From a virus: 47,849 bases of DNA. The notes below the pieces were generated by a model, which was given only the letters and a program-made list of their open reading frames with translations, did not search any database and was not told where the DNA came from. The stretch is taken from positions 1-47,849 of the IMG/VR virus record IMGVR_UViG_3300018954_000043, one strand, 5' to 3'. Made by a program: the position numbers and the translations under genes. This document shows positions 1-8,044 of this stretch, one piece after another (the first letter of the stretch is position 1; each line of letters opens with the position of its first letter).

Positions 1-242
1 AAAATCGGTATTGATAAAGTGATTGAGGCCGGCCAGCACGAAGGACGTCGCAAATAGATACTTCAAGATACCCTTGATATTTCGCATACATCATAACTCT
101 ACGGTACTGCGTCCCTGCTGCCTAACAGGCAGTAGACCCTAAGCCGGGCGCCTATCTCCACTACTCGCGCCCCGCGGGCCGCCTATCTCCACCCCCGGCT
201 AAATCACAGGGGGCTCACAGGCGGGAAGTGGGGGCAGAGGGG
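1..242. other. Left-end non-coding region with hairpin and direct repeats
   Basis: No convincing gene. The first 57 bases are an open plus-strand stretch ending in TAG that could be the tail of a gene cut by the window edge, but only 18 codons are visible. A hairpin CTGCCT-AAC-AGGCAG lies at 118-132. The 12-mer GCCTATCTCCAC occurs twice, at 150-161 and 181-192, 31 bp apart, next to the replication gene, so the stretch may hold part of the replication or copy-control region or the end of the rep transcript. If the contig is circular the last gene (stop at 47847-47849) runs into this region. Confidence 0.4.
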
Positions 243-932
243 TTAGCCCTTCCCTTCAAGCTCTCGACGCGCCCGCTCATATTCGGCAAGGTCTTCCGGC
301 GAAGGTGGGGCCGTTTCTTTACTTACAGTTCTTTTATAAGTTCTTCTCTCTTTTATGGGTACATACCCTGGACGGGGTGCAAAATCTGTACGGGGTCCAG
401 AATCTGCACGCGGAACGAGCACGTCAATCACGTATCCGCGTTCTCCGTTCTTCGTGATGATCTTGATTAACTTCCGCGAGTCGAGCAGGTTCAAAGACAC
501 GCGCGCCTGCGAGCGCGAGACGTGGCAGGCGTTACCGACTTCATTTAGTGAGACTTCTATGCGGACCTTGCGCCACCCGTGGCTGCGCGCGAGCAGGTAC
601 AGGAGCACCACGGAGTCGGAGGGCTTAAGGGTCGGCATCAGGTCGAAAAGGAAATGGTTGGTCAGTTGGAGAAACCCGCGCGTGGGTTCAGATTCTGGGC
701 CCCGTTCAGACTTTGGACGCCGTACATTTTGCACGGGGGGCGTGCTTTTTGTACCGAGTTCAATATCTGGGCGGGGTTCAGATTGTAGAGGGGGTGCAGA
801 TTCTGGACGGGGTTCAGATTCTACACTAGGAGGAGACCCGAAAAACTTGGCGAAAACGGCCTCATTCGTGCCCGCGCTAGTTTCCTCGCCGCGTCTTATT
901 GGCCCGTAGTTCCTTTTCCGTTTCGTGCTCAC
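243..932 (-). CDS. Plasmid/phage replication initiator-like protein with internal iterons
   Basis: A 229-aa protein. The middle part (about residues 85-170, from GFLQLTNHFLFDLMPTLKPS) looks like the winged-helix domain of plasmid replication or phage replisome-organizer proteins: helices, then a HTH (VSLNEVGNACHVSRSQARVS) and a basic wing. The N-terminal third is a Pro/Glu/Arg-rich low-complexity linker made of eight hexapeptides such as VESEPR, LQSEPR and PESEPT, encoded by 18-bp DNA repeats. A short second repeat block (RADSGPRTDFAPRPGY) lies near the C terminus. Start is GTG at 932 with AAGGAG about 7 nt upstream; the gene overlaps the end of parA by 56 bp, so the two are probably translated from one message. 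Initiator function is inferred from fold, neighbours and repeats; a RepA/DnaT-like role is the best guess. Confidence 0.65.
   Translation of the reverse strand: MSTKRKRNYGPIRRGEETSAGTNEAVFAKFFGSPPSVESEPRPESAPPLQSEPRPDIELGTKSTPPVQNVRRPKSERGPESEPTRGFLQLTNHFLFDLMPTLKPSDSVVLLYLLARSHGWRKVRIEVSLNEVGNACHVSRSQARVSLNLLDSRKLIKIITKNGERGYVIDVLVPRADSGPRTDFAPRPGYVPIKERRTYKRTVSKETAPPSPEDLAEYERARRELEGKG
358..411. repeat. Iteron-like array, 3 copies of 18 bp
   Basis: Three head-to-tail 18-bp units start at 358, 376 and 394 (for example GGTGCAAAATCTGTACGG at 376 and GGTCCAGAATCTGCACGC at 394). They fit the same consensus as the larger array, GGTTCAGATTCTGGACGG, and sit inside the 3' part of the initiator gene. 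Confidence 0.7.
685..828. repeat. Iteron-like array, 8 units with 18-bp period
   Basis: Repeat starts fall at 685, 703, 721, about 739-741, 757, 775, 793 and 811, an 18-bp period. Clear units are GGTGCAGATTCTGGACGG (793) and GGTTCAGATTCTACACTA (811). The inner 15 bases (GTTCAGATTCTGGAC) are nearly self-complementary, so each unit is a dyad. Arrays of 18-bp iterons inside an initiator gene are the arrangement of the lambda O gene origin; this is therefore the best candidate origin of replication. Confidence 0.7.
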
Positions 933-1665
933 CGATAATCTCCTTCGCCGCCCTCAGATAGTCCATCGCCCCCGAGGCGGTCGGGTCATATTGCGTGACG
1001 GGCCGGCGCGCGTTGAAAGCCTCTTTGAGCCGGACATTTTTGTTGATAGGGCTGAGGGTGTAAGCCTCAAAATGGGCCTTTATTTCCTCGTGGATGTCGC
1101 GGGCGATGTTGGTTCGCTCAAGGAAGGTCGGCAGGGCAAAGACCCTCAGGGGGTGTTTGAGCTGCGTGATGATCTTGCGGAGCGTCTGCATCAGGTAAGG
1201 AACCGCTTCCCACGATTCGGGCGCGCACTCAATCGGGATGAGCACCGTCTGAGAGGCCGCGAAGGCGTTGATGTTGGCGAACCCGAGGAAGGTCGGGCAG
1301 TCAATCAGCACGTAGTCGTAGCCCGTGACGCCTTCCAGAGCCCCTGCGAGCCTGTATTCGCGGCTGAGGGCGCTGTTGAGGTCGAGGTCGAGGCTGGCGA
1401 GCTTGAAGTTGCTCGGAGCCAGCGGGATGCCGGCCGGCGCCTTCTGGATGACATCGGGCAGGGGCAGGCCGTTCATCAGCACTTCGTAGACGGTCTGGCC
1501 CTCGGCGCCGTAGCGGTCCAAAAGAAACCGAGTTGCGGTTGCTTGCGGGTCCAGGTCTATCACCAGGACCGTGCGGCCCTGAGAGATGAGGGCCGCGGCA
1601 AGGTTTACGGCGGTGGTCGTCTTGCCGACCCCGCCCTTCTGGTTGGCGATTGCTATGACCTTCAC
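877..1665 (-). CDS. parA: ParA-family partition ATPase
   Basis: A 262-aa ParA/Soj/MinD-type ATPase. The deviant Walker A motif NQKGGVGKTTTAV is at residues 8-20, the A' motif VLVIDLDPQATAT near 34-46, and the Walker B region DYVLIDCPTFLG near 118. Such proteins move low-copy plasmids to daughter cells with a DNA-binding partner. Starts with GTG at 1665 behind an AAGGAG about 10 nt upstream; it overlaps the preceding HTH gene by 4 bp and the following replication gene by 56 bp. No ParB of usual size is present, so the small HTH protein just upstream may be the partner. Presence of parA and absence of integrase argue for plasmid-style prophage maintenance. Confidence 0.93.
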   Translation of the reverse strand: MKVIAIANQKGGVGKTTTAVNLAAALISQGRTVLVIDLDPQATATRFLLDRYGAEGQTVYEVLMNGLPLPDVIQKAPAGIPLAPSNFKLASLDLDLNSALSREYRLAGALEGVTGYDYVLIDCPTFLGFANINAFAASQTVLIPIECAPESWEAVPYLMQTLRKIITQLKHPLRVFALPTFLERTNIARDIHEEIKAHFEAYTLSPINKNVRLKEAFNARRPVTQYDPTASGAMDYLRAAKEIIGEHETEKELRANKTRRGN

Positions 1666-1862
1666 GCGGCTTTCTGCTCCTTTCTGGGCCTGCCGGCCTC
1701 TTCGAGCAGGGCGTCTATGACCGATTCCTCAATCAGCCGTTGGCGCTTGTCCAGCGGGTCAGGGATAGAAGGAATCTCGCCGGTTTTGACTCTGCGCCCC
1801 ACGGTGTAGCGGGAGACGCCGAGGGCTTTGGCCGCCTGCGTGATGCTTAACTTTCTACTCAT
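1662..1862 (-). CDS. Small HTH DNA-binding protein, possible ParA partner
   Basis: A 66-aa protein from the ATG at 1862; an upstream TTG at 1922 exists in frame but has no ribosome binding site and would add residues before the conserved start. Residues 5-30 form a MerR/excisionase-type helix-turn-helix (SITQAAKALGVSRYTVGRRV) followed by a wing-like IPSIPDP and a C-terminal helix. Its stop overlaps the parA start by 4 bp, so it is co-translated with parA. It could bind the centromere as a ParB/ParR substitute or repress the par-rep operon; the near-palindrome at 1919-1930 lies just upstream. Confidence 0.65.
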   Translation of the reverse strand: MSRKLSITQAAKALGVSRYTVGRRVKTGEIPSIPDPLDKRQRLIEESVIDALLEEAGRPRKEQKAA

Positions 1863-1918
1863 GGGCGGGAATGATAAACGCAACAGTGGCACAGCGTCAA
1901 CGAAAGTATATTTATGTG

Positions 1919-1930
1919 GCAATATGTTGC
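1919..1930. promoter_or_regulatory. Near-palindrome between divergent genes, candidate operator
   Basis: GCAATATGTTGC has GCAA/TTGC arms (10 of 12 positions symmetrical). It lies in the 110-bp gap between the leftward HTH-parA-rep operon and the rightward gene at 1973, which is relatively AT-rich for this genome. A site for the HTH protein is an inference. Confidence 0.3.
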
Positions 1931-1972
1931 AGAATGTGATAGGATGAGAGTTGCTGAAAGGAGCAGTAAGTC

Positions 1973-2554
1973 ATGTCGAAAGCATTGGTGGACATTGAAG
2001 TCGGTGACAGGGTGTGGGTCGGAGATGGCCGTGGCCGCTTGCGGAAACTGCGGACAGTGACGCGTCTGACGCCTACACAGATAATCCTTGACGACGACCC
2101 TAAGTTCTCCCGCTTTGCGCGCGACAAGCCGACCTTCTACCGCATCGGCTCCGGCAGCGGTTACATTGAATCGGTTGCCACTGAGGCAGAGGTCAAACAG
2201 TGGGAAGCCGAGCAGGCCCGAGAAGCCGAAGAGAGAGAGGCCCACAGGCGGGCGAGAGAAGCACGCGAGGCCAAGAGGCAGGAGTTGACGACCCTTTTCG
2301 CCTCGGAACGCGCCTACGTTCACGAGTCGCCCACCAACCTTGCCGGCGAGTGGTACGTGGAAATTTACGGTTCCGAAGATGACATGAGGCGAATTGCGGA
2401 GGCCGTGCGGAGTATTGTCGGCTCGCCCGCCCCCCGCCTGAAGACGGAAGGAGAAGCGATGCGAGTAATGCTGTTTTACGCCGCCCTTGGCCTGCTGCCG
2501 GTCATGGTGAAGCTGACGGCGCGGGCGTTGGAATGGATTGAGAGGCGGGCTTGA
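1973..2554 (+). CDS. Unknown protein with charged coiled-coil middle
   Basis: A 193-aa protein not recognised. The N-terminal 65 residues look like a small beta-barrel (VGDRVWVGDGRGRLRKLRTV), followed by a highly charged Glu/Arg/Ala helix at about residues 70-105, a short alpha/beta segment (EWYVEIYGSEDDMRRIAEAV) and a hydrophobic stretch near 165-182 (VMLFYAALGLLPVMVKL) that could be one membrane segment. ATG is preceded by a good AGGAG. First gene of the rightward small-gene cassette; its stop overlaps the next start (TGATG). Confidence 0.65.
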   Translation: MSKALVDIEVGDRVWVGDGRGRLRKLRTVTRLTPTQIILDDDPKFSRFARDKPTFYRIGSGSGYIESVATEAEVKQWEAEQAREAEEREAHRRAREAREAKRQELTTLFASERAYVHESPTNLAGEWYVEIYGSEDDMRRIAEAVRSIVGSPAPRLKTEGEAMRVMLFYAALGLLPVMVKLTARALEWIERRA

Positions 2555-2835
2555 TGCCCCGGCCTCTAGTATCCGAAGCGGCGGGGGAAGGGGGGACGCC
2601 GGTGGACATCACCTGGTATCTATACGAACCGTTGGGCTGGCAAGTCACGGTCGGGTATCGCGTCGATGCCGAGAAGTGCCGGGCGTCCGTACCCGTAGGT
2701 GGCCGTAGCCCCCTGTTCCGGCAATGTCGGAAGAGCCCGGTTGCGCAGATTCAGGGCTATGGGTTCTGCAAGGGGCACGGCGAGAAGATACAGAAGGCGA
2801 TAGATCGGGAGAGGGCCGCCCGAGGCGAGACGTAA
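2554..2835 (+). CDS. Small Cys/His-containing protein
   Basis: A 93-aa protein starting at ATG 2554, overlapping the stop of the gene before. The C-terminal half has the pattern QCRKSPVAQIQGYGFCKGHG, a Cys-Cys-His cluster with an earlier Cys (EKCRAS) that suggests a small metal-binding knuckle. N-terminal half has a beta-rich LYEPLGWQVTVGY segment. Function unknown; a general nucleic-acid or protein-binding adaptor is possible. Confidence 0.55.
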   Translation: MPRPLVSEAAGEGGTPVDITWYLYEPLGWQVTVGYRVDAEKCRASVPVGGRSPLFRQCRKSPVAQIQGYGFCKGHGEKIQKAIDRERAARGET

Positions 2836-2944
2836 AAGTCCCGTTACGCGACATGGTATCGGGAGAGCGAGGGATGTGAGCAACATCCTGTAAAATGAGA
2901 GGTTAGCGCGCGGGGCGCCGGCCCCGGCGGGAAAGGGGAGTGGG

Positions 2945-3208
2945 ATGGCAAAACGTGATGTTGATAAGCACTTCCCGCGCAACGGGCCGTGCATGTTTCA
3001 CCCGACGCGGTACGCGCGCCATAGGCTGATTGACAGCCTCAGAGGGCGGCACGCGGCAGGGGATTCCATCGCTGAATTGATGCGAGATTGCGGTCTGTCG
3101 CGGGCGGCCGTGCTGGCTGCTATCAATTCAAAACCCGACGATAACCGAATGACGCCGAAGGAGATTCGGGAAGGCCGAACCAAGTGGGATGATGTATTCG
3201 GCAAATGA
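2945..3208 (+). CDS. Small HTH-like unknown protein
   Basis: An 87-aa basic protein. Residues 25-65 (LIDSLRGRHAAGDSIAELMRDCGLSRAAVLAAINS) resemble a resolvase/homeodomain-like helix-turn-helix. A purine-rich GGAAAGGGGAGTGGG leader precedes the ATG. Could be a regulator of the small-gene cassette; no closer assignment. Confidence 0.5.
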   Translation: MAKRDVDKHFPRNGPCMFHPTRYARHRLIDSLRGRHAAGDSIAELMRDCGLSRAAVLAAINSKPDDNRMTPKEIREGRTKWDDVFGK

Positions 3209-3268
3209 CCGTGCCCCCGCCCTCCCGCCTGCCGAGGGGGCCGCGCCGGGGAAGAGAGGGGAACGAAG

Positions 3269-3508
3269 GTGAACAGCGAAGATAAGAGGTCCGGTGGGCG
3301 CTCGCCGGTTTCCGCCGAAGACTTCGAGGGGGCCATCAACGTGCTACTGAAGGCGAGCGTCCACAGCCACATCTGCACGCACGTCCCGCGCCTGTCTCAA
3401 GGATGCTGCCTGGGGCTGCAAGACGAGATCGCGCGGGCGCTTCTCCTTCTCGGCGTCGAAGACCTCGGCAAACGCCAACAGGAGCTGGCGCAGAAACTCG
3501 GCGGCTGA
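3269..3508 (+). CDS. Small unknown protein with Cys/His residues
   Basis: A 79-aa protein starting with GTG behind GGGGAACGAAGG. Contains HSHICTH and QGCCLG segments and otherwise helical, leucine-rich sequence at the C terminus (LLLLGVEDLGKRQQELAQKL). Not recognised. Part of the rightward cassette of short genes. Confidence 0.45.
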   Translation: MNSEDKRSGGRSPVSAEDFEGAINVLLKASVHSHICTHVPRLSQGCCLGLQDEIARALLLLGVEDLGKRQQELAQKLGG

Positions 3509-3530
3509 GCAACTGCCTGACCCGCCGCCC

Positions 3531-3811
3531 GCTACCGCACGGCTGGGGTGAAAAGTAAAATGATTCAGGCAATCATCATGTGGTTCATAGAGCGACGAAG
3601 GCGGCGGGCCGTCGCGCGTGCCCGCGCCGCGCTGGCCGCGTGGGGTCATGATCTGTCGGGCTACACGGACGAGGAAGTGGAGCGCGGGCTATTGCGGGTC
3701 GGCGACGGCCTCGCGCATTTAGGGTTCTCCGCCGCCGAGGCGCGGGAGTCAATAGAGGCGGTCGCCCGGCTGCGGCGCGGCTCGGACTGACCCGCTGCCG
3801 CACGGCCGGGG
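3531..3811 (+). repeat. Repeated leader element, two copies
   Basis: GCTACCGCACGGCTGGGG (3531-3548) and GCTGCCGCACGGCCGGGG (3794-3811) match at 16 of 18 positions. Each lies directly between a stop codon and the next start of the small-gene cassette, which suggests duplicated leader sequence that came with gene gain. Confidence 0.5.
3560..3790 (+). CDS. Small unknown protein
   Basis: A 76-aa protein from the ATG at 3560 (an in-frame GTG at 3548 would add four residues and overlap the leader repeat). Starts with a short hydrophobic stretch (MIQAIIMWFIERRRRR) that could sit at the membrane, followed by two helices (TDEEVERGLLRVGDGLAHLGFSAAEARES cut here for length) that look like a UBA/RuvA-type helical fold. 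Function unknown. Confidence 0.45.
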   Translation: MIQAIIMWFIERRRRRAVARARAALAAWGHDLSGYTDEEVERGLLRVGDGLAHLGFSAAEARESIEAVARLRRGSD

Positions 3812-3835
3812 CAGGGGCCGAGAAGGGGAAGAAGG

Positions 3836-4123
3836 ATGAGCGACGAGAGCAATGGCGGCTTCCTGCGCCTGGGCGACTACCCGCGCCGCGACCCTCGGAT
3901 TGCCACCCTTCTGAGCGAGTCGGGCCGCTTCGCCATTCACGGCGAGACCGGGCCACTCCTGACCCTCCATCCCGACCTGTCTGTAGAGTACGGGCCGAAC
4001 TACTCACCCGAAGCGGTCGAGGGGGTCATAGAGCAGGCCAAGCCGTCTACCAGATGGCAGTTGTGCCTCCTGTGGCGGCTGATTCAGGAGGTGGAGAGGC
4101 TGAGGGGCATCACGCCACCTTGA
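3836..4123 (+). CDS. Unknown protein at end of rightward cassette
   Basis: A 95-aa acidic protein behind GGGGAAGAAGG. No recognised domain; predicted mixed alpha/beta with a C-terminal helix (WQLCLLWRLIQEVERL). Its 3' end overlaps by 14 bp the end of the convergent tail-fibre gene, so the two transcription units meet here without an obvious terminator. Confidence 0.5.
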   Translation: MSDESNGGFLRLGDYPRRDPRIATLLSESGRFAIHGETGPLLTLHPDLSVEYGPNYSPEAVEGVIEQAKPSTRWQLCLLWRLIQEVERLRGITPP

Positions 4124-6689
4124 ACCAACTCAGCCTCGTCTTGCCCGACTCGTTGCCGAGAATGTGGCTCCACGTCCAGCCTGACCCGCCCGAGTTCCGT
4201 CTCACCTGTAGGGTGATCGTCTTCGGGAATGTTCCGCCCGAGACCTCCACCCTCTTGGCGAAGGCCGCCGCCCCGGCTTCCAGCCCGTTCGTTGGAAACG
4301 AACGAATCTGGCTGTGGCTGTCCGCGAGCGCCGCGCCGTCCGTCGTGTTGTAGAGCCTCGCCATCATCTCGCCCGCCCCGCCCGTGTTCGGCTGCCCGTA
4401 GAAGTTGATCGGCCCGTTGATGAGATAGGTGCCGGCCGAGGCTAAGGATATTGTGAGAGACGTGTTCTCCCATGTGTCGTTTGTCGTGATGGCGTGATTT
4501 GAGGCTAGCACCGATTCGCCGTTCGTGAGCGAGCCGCCCCCGCCCCCTCCCGTGCTGGCTATCGTCAGCGTGTCGGCCCCGTCGTCGTGAGTGACGGTGA
4601 CGTTGGAGCCGGCGACTATGAAGGCCGCCACGAGGTCGCGGATTTGTTCCTCGGTGAGCCCGCCCCCGCCCCCGCCGGCACCCAGAGCGACCGTCGCCCC
4701 GTTGATGCGCGCCCGCATCTCGCTCGACTCATACCACAAATCGCCGTCCACGGGGTCTGCGTTGCCGGACGCTACGTTGATGCCGCCCGACTTGCCGATC
4801 TTCCCGTCGTCGCCCACGGCCAGGATGAGATTGTCAACGCGGTCACGAAGCATCAGGCCCTGAACGTGTACGGCATCCCCGGCGTGCGTTCTGACCTTGA
4901 CGGTAAGCATCGAGCCGCCCTGGGGCGTGACGCCGACGGTCAACTGCCCGAGGGCGTCGAGCCACATCGCCGGGTCGGGCTGCGTCTGGTTGCCTTTCGC
5001 CACGCCCCACACTAGAGCGCCGGGGAAGTCCGCGACCTCGCCCCCCTCGCTTCCGGCCCCCCTCAGAGCCCGCATAAAAGCGACTCGCGGATCAACTCCC
5101 GTCAATGCGCGGTCAATGAAATGGATGCCGGCTATCTCCGCTCCGGTGGCACCCGTAGCGTACCCTTCGGCGGCCGTGCCGGCGTCGCCGCCCAAGCCGA
5201 ACTCTAAGAAGGTGCCGGGCTGGTCCGTGCCGAAGTTGACCGAGAGGCCGCCGTTGTCCGTCGTGTGCGCCAGGGACGTGCCGACGCTCATTCCGCCGTC
5301 AGGGTAGATACGGAGCTTGACAGGGCGGGTGGTGTTGGACGCAGGCGCCTGAGTGGCCGAGAACGAACCGTCGGCCGTGTTCAGCCTGTAGGTAAACTCC
5401 CCGTAAGGCCACTCCCCGCGGGGGTTCGTGACGGTGGCGACGCGGTAGTAAACCCCTGACGGGTCGTTGGCCTTCGTGGCGTAGATTTCCACCTCGACCG
5501 TGTGCGGGTTGCTCCTGTTCTGCCCCCATCCCGAGTAGAGCTTAACGTCGAACTGCCCGTTAGTGCCGTCTGCCGTGAAAAGGTCGGAAGCCGGCGACGG
5601 GAGCGTCCTGCCTCCGTCAGAGGTCTTCCAGACGTACCTGATGCGGTGCTGGCCCGCGGTGACATTGCCGGCCGCCGCCACGGGGGTTATCAGGGGCGTA
5701 TCTGTGGGGTTAGGGATGGGGCCGCGGAGCCACAGTTGGCCGTTCGTCTGCTGCTCGAAGGAGTGGTAATTAGTGTCGGAGGGGCCGAAGCGGACGGGCA
5801 GGGTGGCGAGCACGCGCGCACCATTGTCTTCGATTGACGAGCCGAGTAAGCTCACCCCGTCTGGCGCCTTCTTCTGTAGTGCGTGAGTGGCCCCGCCGGG
5901 AGGTGACGTTGCGGCCGAGGTGTTCGCCGCTGCCGGGGTGTAGCCGAGGGCGTTTACCACGTCGGTCTGGTTCAGCGTGACGGTCCCGTCGCGGGTGTTG
6001 AAGGTCTCGACGCCGCCCGAGCCGCCGATGTCTTCGGGGAGTTGGGCCAACGGAACCTTGCCGCCCACTAAATCCGCCTTCGCGTTGAGTTGCGTCTGGA
6101 CGGGGGAGGTGACGCCGTTCAGGCGCTGGAACTCGTCGTTGCCGACCGACCCGTCGCCGATTTGCGCGGCGTCGAGGTTGGTCAGGTCCGACCCGTCGCC
6201 CGCGAAGCCGCCCGCGGTGACTGTGCCGCCGAAAGTGCCGCTGCCTGTCACGTCCAGGTCTCCGTCAATCACAACGTCGTGGCCGACCTGCGCGGGAAGC
6301 GTGCCGGCGTTGAATGCCGCGATGTCGCCCCAGGTCTCCGCGCCGGGCGGCACGCGGAATCTTTTGAACACAGAGAGCGGGGTGAGCGGCGATACCGTGT
6401 TCTCCGAGATAGCCATTACGAACGCCGTGTATGTGGCCGAAGGGTTGTCGAGCGAGGTCGTGGTCGGCAGGAGGTCAACGGTGCCGACCGTCAGCGTCTT
6501 GTCGGTCGTGTTCGGGGTGAGCGCCGCCTTTTTGTAGAACGTCCCCTCCTCGGGCTTGCTGGCGGTAATGTGCGTGCCGTCCGGCGTGCCGTCGTCGGCC
6601 GTGAAGCTTTCGTTGGCGCAGACCCACAGCTCAAGGCTCAAATTACCCTTCTGCCAGTTCGTGAAGACCTTTTCGGCTATCGTCGGCAT
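4110..6689 (-). CDS. Tail fibre / receptor-binding-like protein
   Basis: An 859-aa protein. The N-terminal 120 residues are a beta-rich virion-attachment-like domain. Around residues 140-210 is the repeat style of phage fibre shafts (DVVIDGDLDVTGSGTFGG, then DGSDLTNLDAAQIGDGSVGN and TQLNAKADLV), followed by Gly/Thr-rich beta segments, a fibronectin-like piece (residues about 330-440), a Gly-rich hinge (GAGGGGGGLTEEQIRDLV) and a C-terminal TNF/C1q-like beta domain beginning near SLTNGESVLASNHAI. Such proteins trimerise and bind the host surface. Last gene of the leftward late operon, after the hub and a second adhesin-like protein. Ribosome site GAGGTG upstream of ATG. Confidence 0.75.
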   Translation of the reverse strand: MPTIAEKVFTNWQKGNLSLELWVCANESFTADDGTPDGTHITASKPEEGTFYKKAALTPNTTDKTLTVGTVDLLPTTTSLDNPSATYTAFVMAISENTVSPLTPLSVFKRFRVPPGAETWGDIAAFNAGTLPAQVGHDVVIDGDLDVTGSGTFGGTVTAGGFAGDGSDLTNLDAAQIGDGSVGNDEFQRLNGVTSPVQTQLNAKADLVGGKVPLAQLPEDIGGSGGVETFNTRDGTVTLNQTDVVNALGYTPAAANTSAATSPPGGATHALQKKAPDGVSLLGSSIEDNGARVLATLPVRFGPSDTNYHSFEQQTNGQLWLRGPIPNPTDTPLITPVAAAGNVTAGQHRIRYVWKTSDGGRTLPSPASDLFTADGTNGQFDVKLYSGWGQNRSNPHTVEVEIYATKANDPSGVYYRVATVTNPRGEWPYGEFTYRLNTADGSFSATQAPASNTTRPVKLRIYPDGGMSVGTSLAHTTDNGGLSVNFGTDQPGTFLEFGLGGDAGTAAEGYATGATGAEIAGIHFIDRALTGVDPRVAFMRALRGAGSEGGEVADFPGALVWGVAKGNQTQPDPAMWLDALGQLTVGVTPQGGSMLTVKVRTHAGDAVHVQGLMLRDRVDNLILAVGDDGKIGKSGGINVASGNADPVDGDLWYESSEMRARINGATVALGAGGGGGGLTEEQIRDLVAAFIVAGSNVTVTHDDGADTLTIASTGGGGGGSLTNGESVLASNHAITTNDTWENTSLTISLASAGTYLINGPINFYGQPNTGGAGEMMARLYNTTDGAALADSHSQIRSFPTNGLEAGAAAFAKRVEVSGGTFPKTITLQVRRNSGGSGWTWSHILGNESGKTRLSWFKVA

Positions 6690-6702
6690 CCTTTTTCACC
6701 TC

Positions 6703-7929
6703 TTACACTTCGTTTTCGTAGCGGTAGCGGTCGCGGTAGAACAGATCGCCAGACCCTTCCGACCCGCCCTCGCCCGTGCCCGAGTTGGCGAACGTGACCG
6801 CCAGAGGGGCAGACTCGTCGCCAAAGGTTGAACCCCCTGAGTGGGCGACAGTCAGGTAGACGGTTTCGGCAAGCCGCACGTCCTGAGGCGTCAGAGCGTA
6901 AGCAAGCGCAGCCCATACCGATTCGGAGTCGTCCGCCCCGGCAAGGTCTCCGAACCGCAGACCAGCCGCAGCTGAGGAAAGAGAGGCCGTGTTGTCCTCT
7001 GCTTTCGTGTCGCCCGTCCAGAGGTCGGCCTGAGTGCCGCCGGGGGCAACGACCAGCCGGCATCTCTGCCCTGAGTGCGCGTGAGCGGTCCCGCCGTTTA
7101 AGCGCACCTCGGTGGCCGAGAATTCCAGTAGATACCTGTGCGCGCCTGAATCAACTTCTACGGCGGCAGCAGAGGACGGCCCCGTGGCATCTGCGGCAAC
7201 GACAGAGGGGGGCGGAAGGATTTCGAGGGTGAAACCGGCAGAGAAGGGGGATGCCGATAGGTTACGGCCGTAGTAGGTCGCGGCGTCCGTTCCTGTTGTC
7301 GTGACGCGCCAGCCAGAGGGGGACGTAGAAGCGGTCGTAGTGCCCGTGCCGGTCTTCGTGAAGCCCGAGGCTGTGGGGTCTCCACCTGACCACGTAAAGT
7401 CAGGCACGAGAGCTGCCGTGCGGTCTAAGACCAGCAGGCGGGGCACCTCGCCGCCGCCGAAGTCTCTGACCGTGATGGAAGCGTCTGACATGTCGGCGTT
7501 CGGGCTTACGGTCAGGCGGCGCTTGCGGATGAACCTGCCGTGCTCGGGGTCGTCAACCGCTATCGTGACCTCCTCGGCCGTGGCCGCGCCGACCTGTGCG
7601 ACTTGCGGGGCGGCGGGTGAGCGGTTGAAGGGCACCACGACTTGATGGGCGTCGGCGAGGTCTGCGAACGCGGGCACGCCCTCACTTGAGCGGGAGACGA
7701 AATAGAGGCGCACGTCTCTGTCTGAATCGGGGGTGAAGTTGAAGCCCTCGGTTTGGCCTGCAAGACGGTAGTTGCCGTCGAACTGAGCGGACGAGGTTGT
7801 TTCGCCGTCATACGTCCAATAGACATCAACGGTGGCCGCGGGGGCTTCGGGCGCGGGGTAGTAGCGGGGCAGGGCTTGGGGCCGCGCCACGATGTTCTGT
7901 CCGCCCGAGGGTTTGGCTAAAAGGTCCAT
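6703..7929 (-). CDS. Virion/tail-tip protein, probable lectin-like fold
   Basis: A 408-aa protein rich in Thr, Ser and Ala. Residues 1-170 contain Fn3-like beta segments (TVDVYWTYDGETTSS); residues 190-350 look like a jelly-roll/concanavalin-type domain (PSGWRVTTTGTDAATYYGR, GAHRYLLEFSATEVRLNGG). Ends with a Gly-Ser hinge and a conserved-looking DLFYRDRYRYENEV tail. It sits between the hub and the fibre, so a tail-tip adhesion accessory is likely. Start ATG has TATAAA five bases upstream on the minus strand, so a local promoter is possible. Confidence 0.6.
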   Translation of the reverse strand: MDLLAKPSGGQNIVARPQALPRYYPAPEAPAATVDVYWTYDGETTSSAQFDGNYRLAGQTEGFNFTPDSDRDVRLYFVSRSSEGVPAFADLADAHQVVVPFNRSPAAPQVAQVGAATAEEVTIAVDDPEHGRFIRKRRLTVSPNADMSDASITVRDFGGGEVPRLLVLDRTAALVPDFTWSGGDPTASGFTKTGTGTTTASTSPSGWRVTTTGTDAATYYGRNLSASPFSAGFTLEILPPPSVVAADATGPSSAAAVEVDSGAHRYLLEFSATEVRLNGGTAHAHSGQRCRLVVAPGGTQADLWTGDTKAEDNTASLSSAAAGLRFGDLAGADDSESVWAALAYALTPQDVRLAETVYLTVAHSGGSTFGDESAPLAVTFANSGTGEGGSEGSGDLFYRDRYRYENEV

Positions 7930-8044
7930 CTCGTTTATACTGTTCTCTCGCGTAGGCCCGTTTGACGGCGCGAGGGACGCCTCGTTAGGGAGCGGCTATC
8001 ACGTGTAGGCCGCGCTCGTACCTACTGCGCGAGTCCCGTTTTCT

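Noticed and set aside
685-828. Iteron array as a CRISPR
   Set aside because: The 18-bp units are contiguous with no spacers and lie within a coding frame.
925-1809. Plus-strand 294-codon open frame opposite parA
   Set aside because: Antiparallel shadow of parA and the HTH gene; composition is unnatural and no ribosome site.
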